In this document: in pieces, positions 1 to 6,885 of the stretch
Numbering within the stretch: the stretch's first letter is position 1
Layout: every line of letters starts with the position of its first letter
Assembly: GCF_905187505.1 (NCBI RefSeq)
Contig: NZ_CAJJIC010000127.1
Location: forward strand, 1-6,908
Reading direction: 5' to 3'
Source of the DNA: an uncultured Mailhella sp.
GTDB taxonomy: Bacteria; Desulfobacterota; Desulfovibrionia; Desulfovibrionales; Desulfovibrionaceae
DNA: 6,908 nt
Program-made: the position numbers and the translations under genes
The notes under the pieces: generated by a model
Databases searched by the model: none
Seen by the model: the letters and a program-made list of their open reading frames with translations, nothing else
Told to the model about the DNA's origin: nothing

Positions 1-96
1 AATATTTATAAGATATAAAATGATAAATTGATGTGTAACAATAAAATATAAATTCTGGACTACCTCGTAAAAGAATAGTTTGTTCAGTATTTTCAT
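1..96 (-). CDS. Possible partial open frame at left edge (weak)
   Basis: On the minus strand an ATG at 96 opens a frame of 32 codons with no stop, continuing past the window edge. The peptide begins MKILNKLFFYEVV and then becomes hydrophobic (LYFIVTHQFIILYLINI), which could be a membrane segment or simply the amino-acid bias of AT-rich DNA. Its ATG overlaps the TGA of the preceding 25-codon frame (170-93) in an ATGA arrangement, as seen in coupled genes. No Shine-Dalgarno lies directly before the ATG. At this base composition a 32-codon open frame in one of six frames is not rare, so it is offered only as a possibility. No family is recognised. Confidence 0.15.
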   Translation of the reverse strand, partial: MKILNKLFFYEVVQNLYFIVTHQFIILYLINI

Positions 97-204
97 GGGT
101 GTTTGTTATTTACTTGTGATTTTAAGGGCGCTGACTTGAACTTCTCGGGTAAACGTCCTCTCTTTTTCAATGTCCTCCTATATACTTTGACTTGTATTCT
201 GCTC

Positions 205-273
205 CTAAAGACTCTTTTCTTGCTTTGAGCTAAACGGGTTCATATATTCCTTGCACATTCTCTTGTCGAGCAT
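205..273 (-). CDS. Possible 22-codon short ORF (weak)
   Basis: The minus strand reads ATG at 273, in-frame ATGs at codons 6 and 11, and TAG at 207-205. The peptide begins MLDKRMCKEYMNPF and is lysine-rich and hydrophilic. The sequence AGGGA sits 7 bases before the ATG, a reasonable Shine-Dalgarno. The same frame is open upstream as far as a stop just before the TTT at about 330, so a 40-codon version from a TTG is possible. It resembles no family I know. It may be a remnant of a decayed gene or chance. Confidence 0.15.
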   Translation of the reverse strand: MLDKRMCKEYMNPFSSKQEKSL

Positions 274-325
274 GATATATTCCCTATCTTGGTCCTGTAG
301 ATATTTTTTGATTGTCGCTTCTTTC

Positions 326-360
326 AAAAACTACTGTGCTTGACTATGCCTCCAGTTTTT
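326..360 (-). terminator. Weak candidate terminator after the RluA-type gene
   Basis: A 7-base inverted repeat, AAAAACT (326-332) and AGTTTTT (354-360), begins three bases beyond the stop codon of the minus-strand operon. The arm distal in that direction ends in five T, so an A/T-type bidirectional terminator is conceivable. The loop is long (21 bases) and the stem is mostly A-T, so it would be unstable. No better terminator was seen in 1-362. Confidence 0.2.
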
Positions 361-362
361 CT

Positions 363-1391
363 TCAGTCCTTGAGCCAGCGCACGGCGGCCTTTGCGGCGT
401 TCTGTCCCAGCGCGTCGAGCCATACGGGCAGGGCGAGGGCGTCGAAGGCGGGCATGAGAAATCGTGCATGGTGCAGAAAGAAGGTCTCGTCCAGGCGCTC
501 TTCGGGATGAAAGAGCGCGCCGTAGCGGCGGTCGCCGAGAAGCGGATGCCCGAGAGAGGAGCAGTGAGCGCGTATCTGATGGCGCGCTCCTTTTAAAATG
601 GTGCATCCGGCAAGGGTCACGGATTCGGGCAGACTGCCCGTCCAGCCGTGTTCCGCGAGTCGGAGGGCCCGGGCGAGAGCGGCAGCGTCCAGAACGGCCA
701 GAGGATGCACGCGTGTGTGGCGGCGTCTGTCGGGGTGGGGCGCAAGCTCCACGAGCACCCGGCTGCGGTTTTTGAGAATGAGCTTCTGGTCGGCCAGCAT
801 GTCATGTGTGAGCGTGCCTTCCAGAAGGGCAAGATAACGTTTTTCGGTGCGCCCCTCCTCCTGTGCGTCGCGGTAAAGGCGTTCGCCTTTCTCATCCAGC
901 GCGGCCAGCGTGAGCCCCGATGTGGGATAGTCCAGTCTGTTCAGAAGTCGCGCGTCTCTCCGGTCGCCGAGAAGCGCGGGCAGAAGATTCTGAAGACTGG
1001 TCCCCGGCTTGCCCGCGAGGGATTCCGTGTGCATGGAGGCAGGTTTGCAGAGCGCGGCCAGATGCGTCGTGCTCACAATGAGCCTTGCATGGTCTTCGGG
1101 AAAGAGCCGGTCCTCTTCAAGAGTTCCTTCCCCGGGCGTGTCCGGGGACGGGAAGGCGTTTTTTTTCGTATCCGGGCCGGCGGCGTCTTCGGAGCTCGCT
1201 TCATCATGAATTTCCACCGTGTCGCCTTCCCTCACTTTGCGCGCGGGAGAGGCGGAGCGTCCGTTCACGAGAGCGAGGCCGAGTTCGCAGAGCCTTCGGC
1301 GTCCGCGCAGGCCCATGTCCGGAAGAAGGCGCCCGAGCACCTTGTCCAGACGGGCGTCGTTTTCCCCGGCGGAAACGGTCAGTCGATTCAT
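363..1391 (-). CDS. RluA-family RNA pseudouridine synthase
   Basis: Isomerises uridine to pseudouridine in rRNA or tRNA in the cytoplasm; the target base cannot be read from sequence. The 342-residue protein has an N-terminal S4-like RNA-binding domain (about 5-60, with ARLDKVL and the VNGR turn). A charged linker follows (about 64-102), then the catalytic domain with CKPASMHTE (about 115-123), the catalytic-loop motif NRLDYPTSGL (151-160, Asp154 the presumed nucleophile), KRYLALLEG, KGARHQIRAH (267-276) and LGHPLLGD (280-287). The family usually has HRLD, so Asn151 replacing His is unusual. The start at 1391 is preferred because AGGG (minus strand, 1404-1401) lies nine bases upstream; an ATG at 1400 is in frame but that AGGG abuts it. 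It begins one base after the truA stop, so it is probably coupled to truA and is the last gene of the murI-truA unit. Confidence 0.9.
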   Translation of the reverse strand: MNRLTVSAGENDARLDKVLGRLLPDMGLRGRRRLCELGLALVNGRSASPARKVREGDTVEIHDEASSEDAAGPDTKKNAFPSPDTPGEGTLEEDRLFPEDHARLIVSTTHLAALCKPASMHTESLAGKPGTSLQNLLPALLGDRRDARLLNRLDYPTSGLTLAALDEKGERLYRDAQEEGRTEKRYLALLEGTLTHDMLADQKLILKNRSRVLVELAPHPDRRRHTRVHPLAVLDAAALARALRLAEHGWTGSLPESVTLAGCTILKGARHQIRAHCSSLGHPLLGDRRYGALFHPEERLDETFFLHHARFLMPAFDALALPVWLDALGQNAAKAAVRWLKD

Positions 1392-1392
1392 G

Positions 1393-2214
1393 TCATGCAT
1401 CCCTGCTTATCCAGCCTTCCGGCATGGGATCGCCTTCGTACCATATCTGCGTCATGGTGAGCCCCTGGGGCGGAGCGGTGAAGGGCGCCCTGCGTCTGTC
1501 GCCGGAGGCGAGCAGCGCCGGAATGGCCTCCGGGTCGAACTTGCCGCGGCCGCAGGCAACCATGAGCCCCACGAGATTGCGCACCATCTGCTTGAGAAAT
1601 CCGTTGCCCTCGAAGCGCACGTCGATCTGACGACAGCCCTCGGGAAGGGCCGCCTCTTCTGTGCGGGCGGGAGAGCGCGTGATGGAAAAAAGCGTGCGCA
1701 CCGTGCTTTTGTGCGGCGTGCCCGCATTCTGCAGGGCCGCAAAGTCGTGCGTGCCCGTAAGGTGCGCGACGGCGGCGTCGAAACGGTCCATGTCGAGCGG
1801 GCCGCAGGCCCACACGAAGGGGTAGAGCTTGGGCGGCGTGCAGAGATGGTCGAGCCACAGAGAATAGGTATAGGCCTTTCTCTTCACGCTGAAGCAGGCG
1901 TCGAAGCTGTCGGGCACGATGCGCGCGTCGGTCACGCGGATGTCGCGGGGCAGAAGCGTGTTCAGCGCAAGCTGCCAGCGCACGTTGACGCGGTCTTCAG
2001 GAATGTCGCAGTGGGCCACCTGTGCGTCGGCATGCACGCCGGCATCGGTACGCCCGGCGCCCTGCACGTGAGTGGGGCGGCCTGCAACATGGGAGACGGC
2101 CTTTGCCACAAAGGCCTGCACGGTGGGAGGATCCTCCCTGTCCTTCCAGGCCTGAATCTGCCAGCCGTGATAATGGGTGCCTACATAGGCGAGCGTGAGT
2201 TTGAGACGGGGCAT
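1393..2214 (-). CDS. truA: tRNA pseudouridine synthase A
   Basis: Forms pseudouridine at positions 38-40 in the anticodon stem-loop of many tRNAs, stabilising the arm and helping frame maintenance. The 273-residue protein is the usual length (E. coli about 270). Visible motifs are LAYVGTHYHGWQ (8-19), QGAGRTDAGVHA (51-62) with the catalytic Asp57, RKAYTYSLW (112-120) with the conserved active-site Tyr, GTHDF (154-158), GNGFLKQMVRNLVG (203-216) and APPQGLTM (247-254). The frame is open upstream, but the ATG at 2214 is chosen because the conserved N-terminus begins there. It also overlaps the murI stop by one base (TGATG). No good Shine-Dalgarno precedes it, which fits translational coupling to murI. 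Two bases after its stop is the ATG of the RluA-type enzyme. Confidence 0.97.
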   Translation of the reverse strand: MPRLKLTLAYVGTHYHGWQIQAWKDREDPPTVQAFVAKAVSHVAGRPTHVQGAGRTDAGVHADAQVAHCDIPEDRVNVRWQLALNTLLPRDIRVTDARIVPDSFDACFSVKRKAYTYSLWLDHLCTPPKLYPFVWACGPLDMDRFDAAVAHLTGTHDFAALQNAGTPHKSTVRTLFSITRSPARTEEAALPEGCRQIDVRFEGNGFLKQMVRNLVGLMVACGRGKFDPEAIPALLASGDRRRAPFTAPPQGLTMTQIWYEGDPMPEGWISRDA

Positions 2215-3101
2215 CAGAGCGTTACCAGTTCCACGGTACAGGGTGCTATGGGAATGCCGAGGAAAAGTTCGCCCATGCGGGTGAACCTCGGCACGTCGTC
2301 GGTGGTGAGAAAGCGCACGGAGCCGGGGCACAGAGGCATACCCACGTCGGGACCGGCGCCGCGGGCAAGATGCTTTTCCTGAAGGAGTCTGCGCACGTCG
2401 CGCGCCGTGTAGCCTGCGGAATCCACAAGCGTCACGCCTTCGCCCGCGACATGGGCTATGGCGTTGCGCAGAAGGGGAAAATGGGTGCAGGCGAGCACCA
2501 GCGTGTCGGGCACTTCCAGTCCCTGTTCGCGGGGGTCGTGAAATATCTGGTCCAGATACCGGGCCGCCAGCGCCTCGGCCAGCGGACCTTCCAGAAGTCC
2601 GTCTTCCACCATGGACACGAAAAGAGGACAGGCCAGCGCGGAAATGCGCGCTTCCGGCATCCGGCGCAGAATGGCCCGCTCGTACGCCCGGCCGCGTATG
2701 GTGCCGCTTGTGGCGATGACCGCGATGTAGCCGCTCTTCGTGGCCCGGCAGGCGGCTTCGGCCCCGGGTTCCACCACGCCCACCACGTCGATGTCGGGAA
2801 AGGCGGCCTGTACTTCGGGCAGCGCGGCGGCCGTAGCCGTGTTGCAGGCGATGACGAGCAGCTTTATGCCCCTCTCCACCAGCTTGGCCGCGGCTTCCAG
2901 CGCGTACCTTTTCACGGTGTCCACGCCCTTGGTGCCGTAAGGCATCCTGGCCGTGTCGCCCAGATAAAGAAAGGACTCGTTGGGAAGCTGTTCCCGCATG
3001 GTCCGCAGCACCGTCATGCCGCCCACGCCGGAGTCGAAAAGTCCGATGGGCAGCTCACGTTGTGCGGAAAGGCTTGAAGATATGCCCTGAGTGGTGATCA
3101 T
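2214..3101 (-). CDS. murI: Glutamate racemase
   Basis: Interconverts L- and D-glutamate by a cofactor-independent two-cysteine mechanism, supplying D-Glu for the peptidoglycan stem peptide in the cytoplasm. The 295-residue protein has the family's landmarks: GLFDSGVGGMTVL (20-32) with Asp23 and Ser24, LGDTARMPYG (47-56), ACNTATAAALPEV (85-97) with the first catalytic Cys86, TSGTI (131-135), CPLFVSMVEDG (158-168), and LACTHFPLL (203-211) with the second catalytic Cys205 and His207. The ATG at 3101 has GAGG (minus strand, 3110-3107) five bases upstream. It gives about 18 residues before the first conserved strand, a little long but acceptable. It is the first gene of the minus-strand unit and overlaps truA by one base. 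A stable hairpin lies in its leader at 3131-3160. Confidence 0.97.
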   Translation of the reverse strand: MITTQGISSSLSAQRELPIGLFDSGVGGMTVLRTMREQLPNESFLYLGDTARMPYGTKGVDTVKRYALEAAAKLVERGIKLLVIACNTATAAALPEVQAAFPDIDVVGVVEPGAEAACRATKSGYIAVIATSGTIRGRAYERAILRRMPEARISALACPLFVSMVEDGLLEGPLAEALAARYLDQIFHDPREQGLEVPDTLVLACTHFPLLRNAIAHVAGEGVTLVDSAGYTARDVRRLLQEKHLARGAGPDVGMPLCPGSVRFLTTDDVPRFTRMGELFLGIPIAPCTVELVTL

Positions 3102-3347
3102 GAAGGCCTCGCATCTTGAGAGTGGGGGTTCCTTTTCCTATCGCGCGGGCGAGGGAAAGGTCAATGCCGCAGATCCCTCCCGGCGGGACGACCTGAATAT
3201 TTTGCGCAGGAACCACTTTTCATGCCGCAGGCGTCTTGACAAGAACTCTGAACTGGAACAAACACAGTACAAGGAATCCCGGCCATAGTTGCCGGTCTCC
3301 CAGGCCCTTGCGGCCAGTGATTTTTTGATGTTTTGAGGGCTTTTTGC
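3102..3347. promoter_or_regulatory. Divergent intergenic region, murI / 82-aa gene
   Basis: This region must hold promoters in both directions. I see no full consensus pair. A perfect -35 hexamer, TTGACA, lies at 3236-3241 on the plus strand, but the bases 16-18 further on (CAAACA and shifts of it) are a poor -10. On the minus strand, AAAATATTC near 3192-3200 is a possible AT-rich -10 for murI without an obvious -35. Small hairpins occur at 3279-3295 (CCGGC and GCCGG, 7-base loop) and 3303-3315 (GGCC, CTTGC, GGCC). The latter is followed four bases later by six T, a weak terminator-like or attenuator-like layout ahead of the 82-aa gene. No gene is convincing in the gap. Confidence 0.4.
3131..3160 (-). 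promoter_or_regulatory. Hairpin in murI leader
   Basis: The arms CCTTTTCC (3131-3138) and GGGAAAGG (3153-3160) pair over eight bases, with one position that is G-T on the plus strand and A-C on the minus strand. After a two-base bulge the inner arms TCGC (3141-3144) and GCGA (3149-3152) continue the stem around a four-base loop. The structure ends 29 bases before the murI start codon, so if transcription starts upstream it lies in the murI 5' untranslated region. It could equally be a DNA-level dyad. No known riboswitch or protein-binding leader is recognised. Confidence 0.4.
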
Positions 3348-3596
3348 ATGAGTTCCGCTTCGGTCACGCTCAGAGGTACAGTTTCTCCCCTTGAAGGCGG
3401 CCCCTGCCGCGTTGCGCTTCTTGACAATGAAGAACAGGAATGGCCTATCTTTCCTCGCGGTGCGGGGTCCGATCTGGCCGAGATGGTCGGGTCTCCCGTG
3501 GAATTGCTTTGCAATGTCATGGATGAAGACCAGCGTCAGATCTATGTGCGTTCCTACAAGTTCCTTGACGAAGCGGACAACGACCCCTGGCTCTGA
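3348..3596 (+). CDS. Unrecognised 82-residue acidic protein
   Basis: No family is recognised. The protein is soluble, acidic and without signal peptide or membrane segment. The pattern is strand-like: SVTLRGTVSPL, CRVALLDNEEQEWPIF, a short helix-like DLAEMVGSP, then VELLCNVMD and QIYVRSYKFLDE, ending in NDPWL. Alternating hydrophobic strands with a G-V turn suggest a small beta-barrel, perhaps OB-like, but that is inference. Two cysteines (20 and 55) are not arranged as a metal site. The ATG at 3348 is chosen because GAGGG (3335-3339) sits eight bases upstream; an in-frame TTG at 3333 overlaps that site. Codon usage matches the neighbouring genes and there is a clear ribosome binding site, so it is probably a real gene. 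It lies 106 bases before aroD in the same direction. Confidence 0.75.
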   Translation: MSSASVTLRGTVSPLEGGPCRVALLDNEEQEWPIFPRGAGSDLAEMVGSPVELLCNVMDEDQRQIYVRSYKFLDEADNDPWL

Positions 3597-3604
3597 TTGA
3601 GTCG

Positions 3605-3627
3605 GGCACGTGCCTTTCGTTTTTTTT
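3605..3627 (+). terminator. Weak palindrome plus T-run after the 82-aa gene
   Basis: A perfect 10-base palindrome, GGCACGTGCC (3605-3614), is followed by TTTCG and a run of eight T (3620-3627). The RNA stem is only about three to four base pairs around a four-base loop, too short for an efficient terminator. Partial termination or a protein-binding site (CACGTG core) is possible. Confidence 0.25.
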
Positions 3628-3631
3628 CTGC

Positions 3632-3718
3632 AGGAGCTTCATGCGTCCTCGGATGCATGAGAGGTCTTTGTCTGCGCACCGTCTTTCTGCTTTGAAATCA
3701 CCATGGACATCGCTTTGA
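3632..3718 (+). promoter_or_regulatory. Short upstream ORF with its own RBS overlapping aroD start
   Basis: AGGAG (3632-3636) is the best Shine-Dalgarno before aroD, but four bases after it comes an ATG (3641) in a different frame. That frame runs 25 codons (MRPRMHERSLSAHRLSALKS and five more) to a TGA at 3716-3718, 13 bases inside aroD. The aroD ATG at 3703 has no ribosome binding site. This geometry suits translational coupling or re-initiation. The peptide has one Trp and no Phe or Tyr, so it is not an obvious aromatic-amino-acid attenuator. The upstream ATG can pair into a small hairpin (CATGC 3640-3644 with GCATG 3655-3659). Confidence 0.35.
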
Positions 3719-4503
3719 AACAACGCCTGAACATGGGAGGGGGGCGACCTTGCATCATCGTGCCGCTGACCTCCTCTTCTTTGCAACGACTGGTTGAGGA
3801 AGCCTCGGCGCTGGCCTCGCTTCCCGTCGACGTGGCCGAGTGGAGAGTGGATATGTTCTGCAGCTCGTCGGGGGTGGATGAAAAGGCCGTCACGACGGCG
3901 CTGGCCTCGCTCAAAAAGGTGATTTCCGTGCCGCTTCTGGCCACGTTCCGCACCATGGACGAAGGAGGCTGCTGTCCCGCAGGCGACGGAGAGTATGAGT
4001 CGCTTTGCGACGTTCTCTGCGAAAGCGGTCTTGTCGACCTTCTGGACGTGGAGGCATTTTTCCGTTCCGGCAGGGCAAAGGACATCATTGCCCGGGCTCA
4101 TGCCGCAGGCGTGGGCGTGGTGGCGAGCAATCATGATTTTCAGGCCACGCCGCCGAAGGCCGAAATGGTGCGCCGTCTTCTTTACATGCAGGACGAGCTT
4201 GACGCGGACATTCTTAAAATCGCCGTCATGCCGCACAGCCGCGCCGACGTTCTTGCGCTGCTTTCCGCCACGGAAGAGGCGTCGAGACGGGCGAAGAGGC
4301 CGGTCGTTACCATGAGCATGGGGCCGCTCGGCGTGATAAGCCGCGTGTGCGGGCAGTTCTTTGGCAGTGCCGCCACCTTCGGCGCGGCAGAAAAGGCCAG
4401 CGCTCCCGGTCAGATGGACGTCGGCTCCCTCGACATGGTGCTGCGCGCGCTGGATGAGGCGTGCGGAGAGAATGCCCCGAAGACTGATGCGCTTGTCGAA
4501 TGA
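3703..4503 (+). CDS. aroD: 3-dehydroquinate dehydratase, type I
   Basis: Dehydrates 3-dehydroquinate to 3-dehydroshikimate through a Schiff-base lysine, the third step of the shikimate pathway to aromatic amino acids. The 266-residue protein follows the enterobacterial type I enzyme closely in order of motifs: RPCIIVPL (15-22), EWRVD (46-50), LLATFRTMDEGG (78-89), SGLVDLLDVE (108-117), SNHDF (142-146) with catalytic His144, ADILKIAVMP (168-177) with Schiff-base Lys172, VVTMSMGPLGVISR (201-214) with substrate-binding Arg214, FGSAATFG (220-227) and SAPGQ (233-237). The ATG at 3703 is the only upstream start in frame before a stop at 3658; an ATG at 3733 would begin directly at the conserved core. 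No Shine-Dalgarno precedes it (see the overlapping short frame). A strong terminator lies about 130 bases after the stop. Confidence 0.96.
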   Translation: MDIALKQRLNMGGGRPCIIVPLTSSSLQRLVEEASALASLPVDVAEWRVDMFCSSSGVDEKAVTTALASLKKVISVPLLATFRTMDEGGCCPAGDGEYESLCDVLCESGLVDLLDVEAFFRSGRAKDIIARAHAAGVGVVASNHDFQATPPKAEMVRRLLYMQDELDADILKIAVMPHSRADVLALLSATEEASRRAKRPVVTMSMGPLGVISRVCGQFFGSAATFGAAEKASAPGQMDVGSLDMVLRALDEACGENAPKTDALVE

Positions 4504-4586
4504 ATCCTTGACGTCGATTTTCTCCGCGTGATTTTTGGAACGGCTTCGCGTCTTCTGCATACGACGGTGCATGCCCGCCGCAGGGT

Positions 4587-4604
4587 ACTTTTCAGACTTT
4601 TCAG
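4587..4604 (+). repeat. Tandem 9-base repeat
   Basis: ACTTTTCAG occurs twice in direct tandem (4587-4595 and 4596-4604), followed by a partial third copy, TTTTC. It lies in the 3' untranslated stretch between aroD and its terminator. No function is evident. Confidence 0.7.
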
Positions 4605-4633
4605 TTTTCCGGGGCTTCGCCCTCCTGTTTCCG

Positions 4634-4664
4634 CCCTGCCTTTGCTGCAAAAGGCAGGGTTTTT
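4634..4664 (+). terminator. Strong intrinsic terminator of aroD
   Basis: Arms CCCTGCCTTT (4634-4643) and AAAGGCAGGG (4650-4659) form a perfect 10-base-pair stem around the loop GCTGCA, followed at once by five T (4660-4664). It lacks an A-run on the left side, so it acts mainly on plus-strand transcription. It separates aroD from dnaK. Confidence 0.92.
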
Positions 4665-4788
4665 CGTGTCCTGAGCATGGAGGAAGAGACGGCGGAAAGG
4701 GACGGTCGCGGCGGGGCCTGCCGAAGGAAATGCGGGCTCTTCTCCCGCGACATTCCAGAAGAGGACCCGAAACCTTCCGATGAGCGGG

Positions 4789-4811
4789 CCGGGAGACTCA
4801 TTGTCTGCCGG
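4789..4811. promoter_or_regulatory. Interrupted dyad upstream of dnaK promoter
   Basis: The outer arms CCGG (4789-4792) and CCGG (4808-4811) and the inner arms AGAC (4794-4797) and GTCT (4803-4806) are symmetric. One G-G mismatch separates them on each side and a five-base centre (TCATT) lies between. The size and symmetry suit a dimeric regulator's operator, and the site ends 43 bases before the proposed -35. It is not followed by T, so it is not a terminator. No known regulator motif is recognised. Confidence 0.3.
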
Positions 4812-4817
4812 AGGGAT

Positions 4818-4885
4818 GAAAACGACAATTTTCAAAAAAGTTTTCTCTTCCCCCCTAGACGGCGCGCAAAACGGAATTACCTATT
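4818..4885 (+). promoter_or_regulatory. Candidate dnaK promoter, heat-shock sigma-like
   Basis: A C-rich run leading to CTAGAC (4855-4860) resembles the CCCTTGAA or CTTGAC -35 of RpoH (sigma-32) promoters. CCTATT (4880-4885) resembles the CCTATAT/CCCCAT type -10. The 19-base spacer is longer than usual and the -35 has two mismatches, so this is tentative. An A/T-rich tract (4818-4847, including GAAAAC and GTTTTC inverted arms) sits just upstream, where an UP element would be. No sigma-70 pair is better. Transcription from here would give a leader of about 60 bases with a possible stem (AAGAG 4892-4896 with CTCTT 4914-4918) capped by GCC-GCAA-GGC. Confidence 0.4.
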
Positions 4886-4938
4886 GCGTGTAAGAGTTCA
4901 GCCGCAAGGCGCGCTCTTCCCCAACAAGTGCAATATCT

Positions 4939-4945
4939 GAGGAGG
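4939..4945 (+). promoter_or_regulatory. Ribosome binding site of dnaK
   Basis: GAGGAGG, a near-perfect Shine-Dalgarno, lies nine bases before the ATG at 4955. This fixes the dnaK start there rather than at an in-frame GTG at 4928, which would put the site inside the coding region. Confidence 0.9.
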
Positions 4946-4954
4946 ACATATAGT

Positions 4955-6856
<1,902 letters not shown>

Positions 6857-6885
6857 ACATCATCCAGCCAAGGATACACGAAGGG

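Larger units (their letters stand above)
1..362. other. AT-rich segment without a convincing gene
   Basis: G+C is 121 of 360 by direct count (about 34%), against roughly 60-67% in lines I sampled from the genes next to it. The change falls almost exactly at the stop codon of the RluA-type gene. No frame exceeds about 50 codons apart from one that runs in from the neighbouring gene. The minus strand is purine-rich and carries several short open frames: 273-205 (22 codons, ATG preceded by AGGGA with a 7-base spacer), 170-93 (25 codons, TTG start just after TAGGAGG) and 96-1 (open to the window edge). No tRNA or known RNA gene was recognised. A 9-base direct repeat, ATATATTCC, lies at 242-250 and 275-283, but in such AT-rich DNA it may be chance. 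The segment could be horizontally acquired DNA, a decayed gene or a long intergenic region. Confidence 0.6.
4504..4954 (+). promoter_or_regulatory. aroD-dnaK intergenic region
   Basis: This 451-base gap holds the 3' tail of aroD, a tandem 9-base repeat, an intrinsic terminator, then the control region of dnaK with a dyad, an AT-rich tract, a promoter candidate and a ribosome binding site. A hairpin with 5-bp GC arms, GCGGG and CCCGC, lies at about 4733-4748. An 87-codon frame (4677-4940) spans the dyad, promoter and RBS without any RBS of its own and is not accepted as a gene. I see no CIRCE element (TTAGCACTC, nine bases, GAGTGCTAA) in the gap. Confidence 0.6.

Noticed and set aside
236..256. 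GGGTTC-type sequence resembling a tRNA T-arm
   Set aside because: The flanking bases do not pair into a five-base stem and no acceptor or anticodon arm is found around it.
312..596. 94-codon plus-strand frame entering the end of the RluA-type gene
   Set aside because: Most of it is antisense to the supported gene. The AT-rich first 17 codons show no family and no ribosome binding site.
648..1460. 270-codon plus-strand frame opposite the RluA-type gene
   Set aside because: The conserved family motifs are on the minus strand, and this frame is an antisense shadow.
1219..2382. 387-codon plus-strand frame opposite truA and murI
   Set aside because: It crosses two well-supported minus-strand genes, is Arg/Gly/His-rich and matches nothing; it is a shadow of GC-rich coding.
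3236..3264. Perfect TTGACA as a sigma-70 promoter for the 82-aa gene
   Set aside because: The bases 16-18 downstream match the -10 consensus at only about two of six positions. It is mentioned in the region entry but not called as a promoter.
3517..4650. 377-codon minus-strand frame opposite aroD
   Set aside because: aroD on the plus strand has every active-site motif. This frame is basic, low-complexity and runs through the aroD terminator.
4891..4920. CIRCE-like inverted repeat in the dnaK leader
   Set aside because: Only AAGAG and CTCTT arms are symmetric and the 17-base interval is wrong; the TTAGCACTC/GAGTGCTAA arms are absent.
4677..4940. 87-codon plus-strand frame between the aroD terminator and dnaK
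   Set aside because: It has no Shine-Dalgarno and its sequence is the dyad, AT tract, promoter candidate and dnaK leader. It ends inside the dnaK ribosome binding site.
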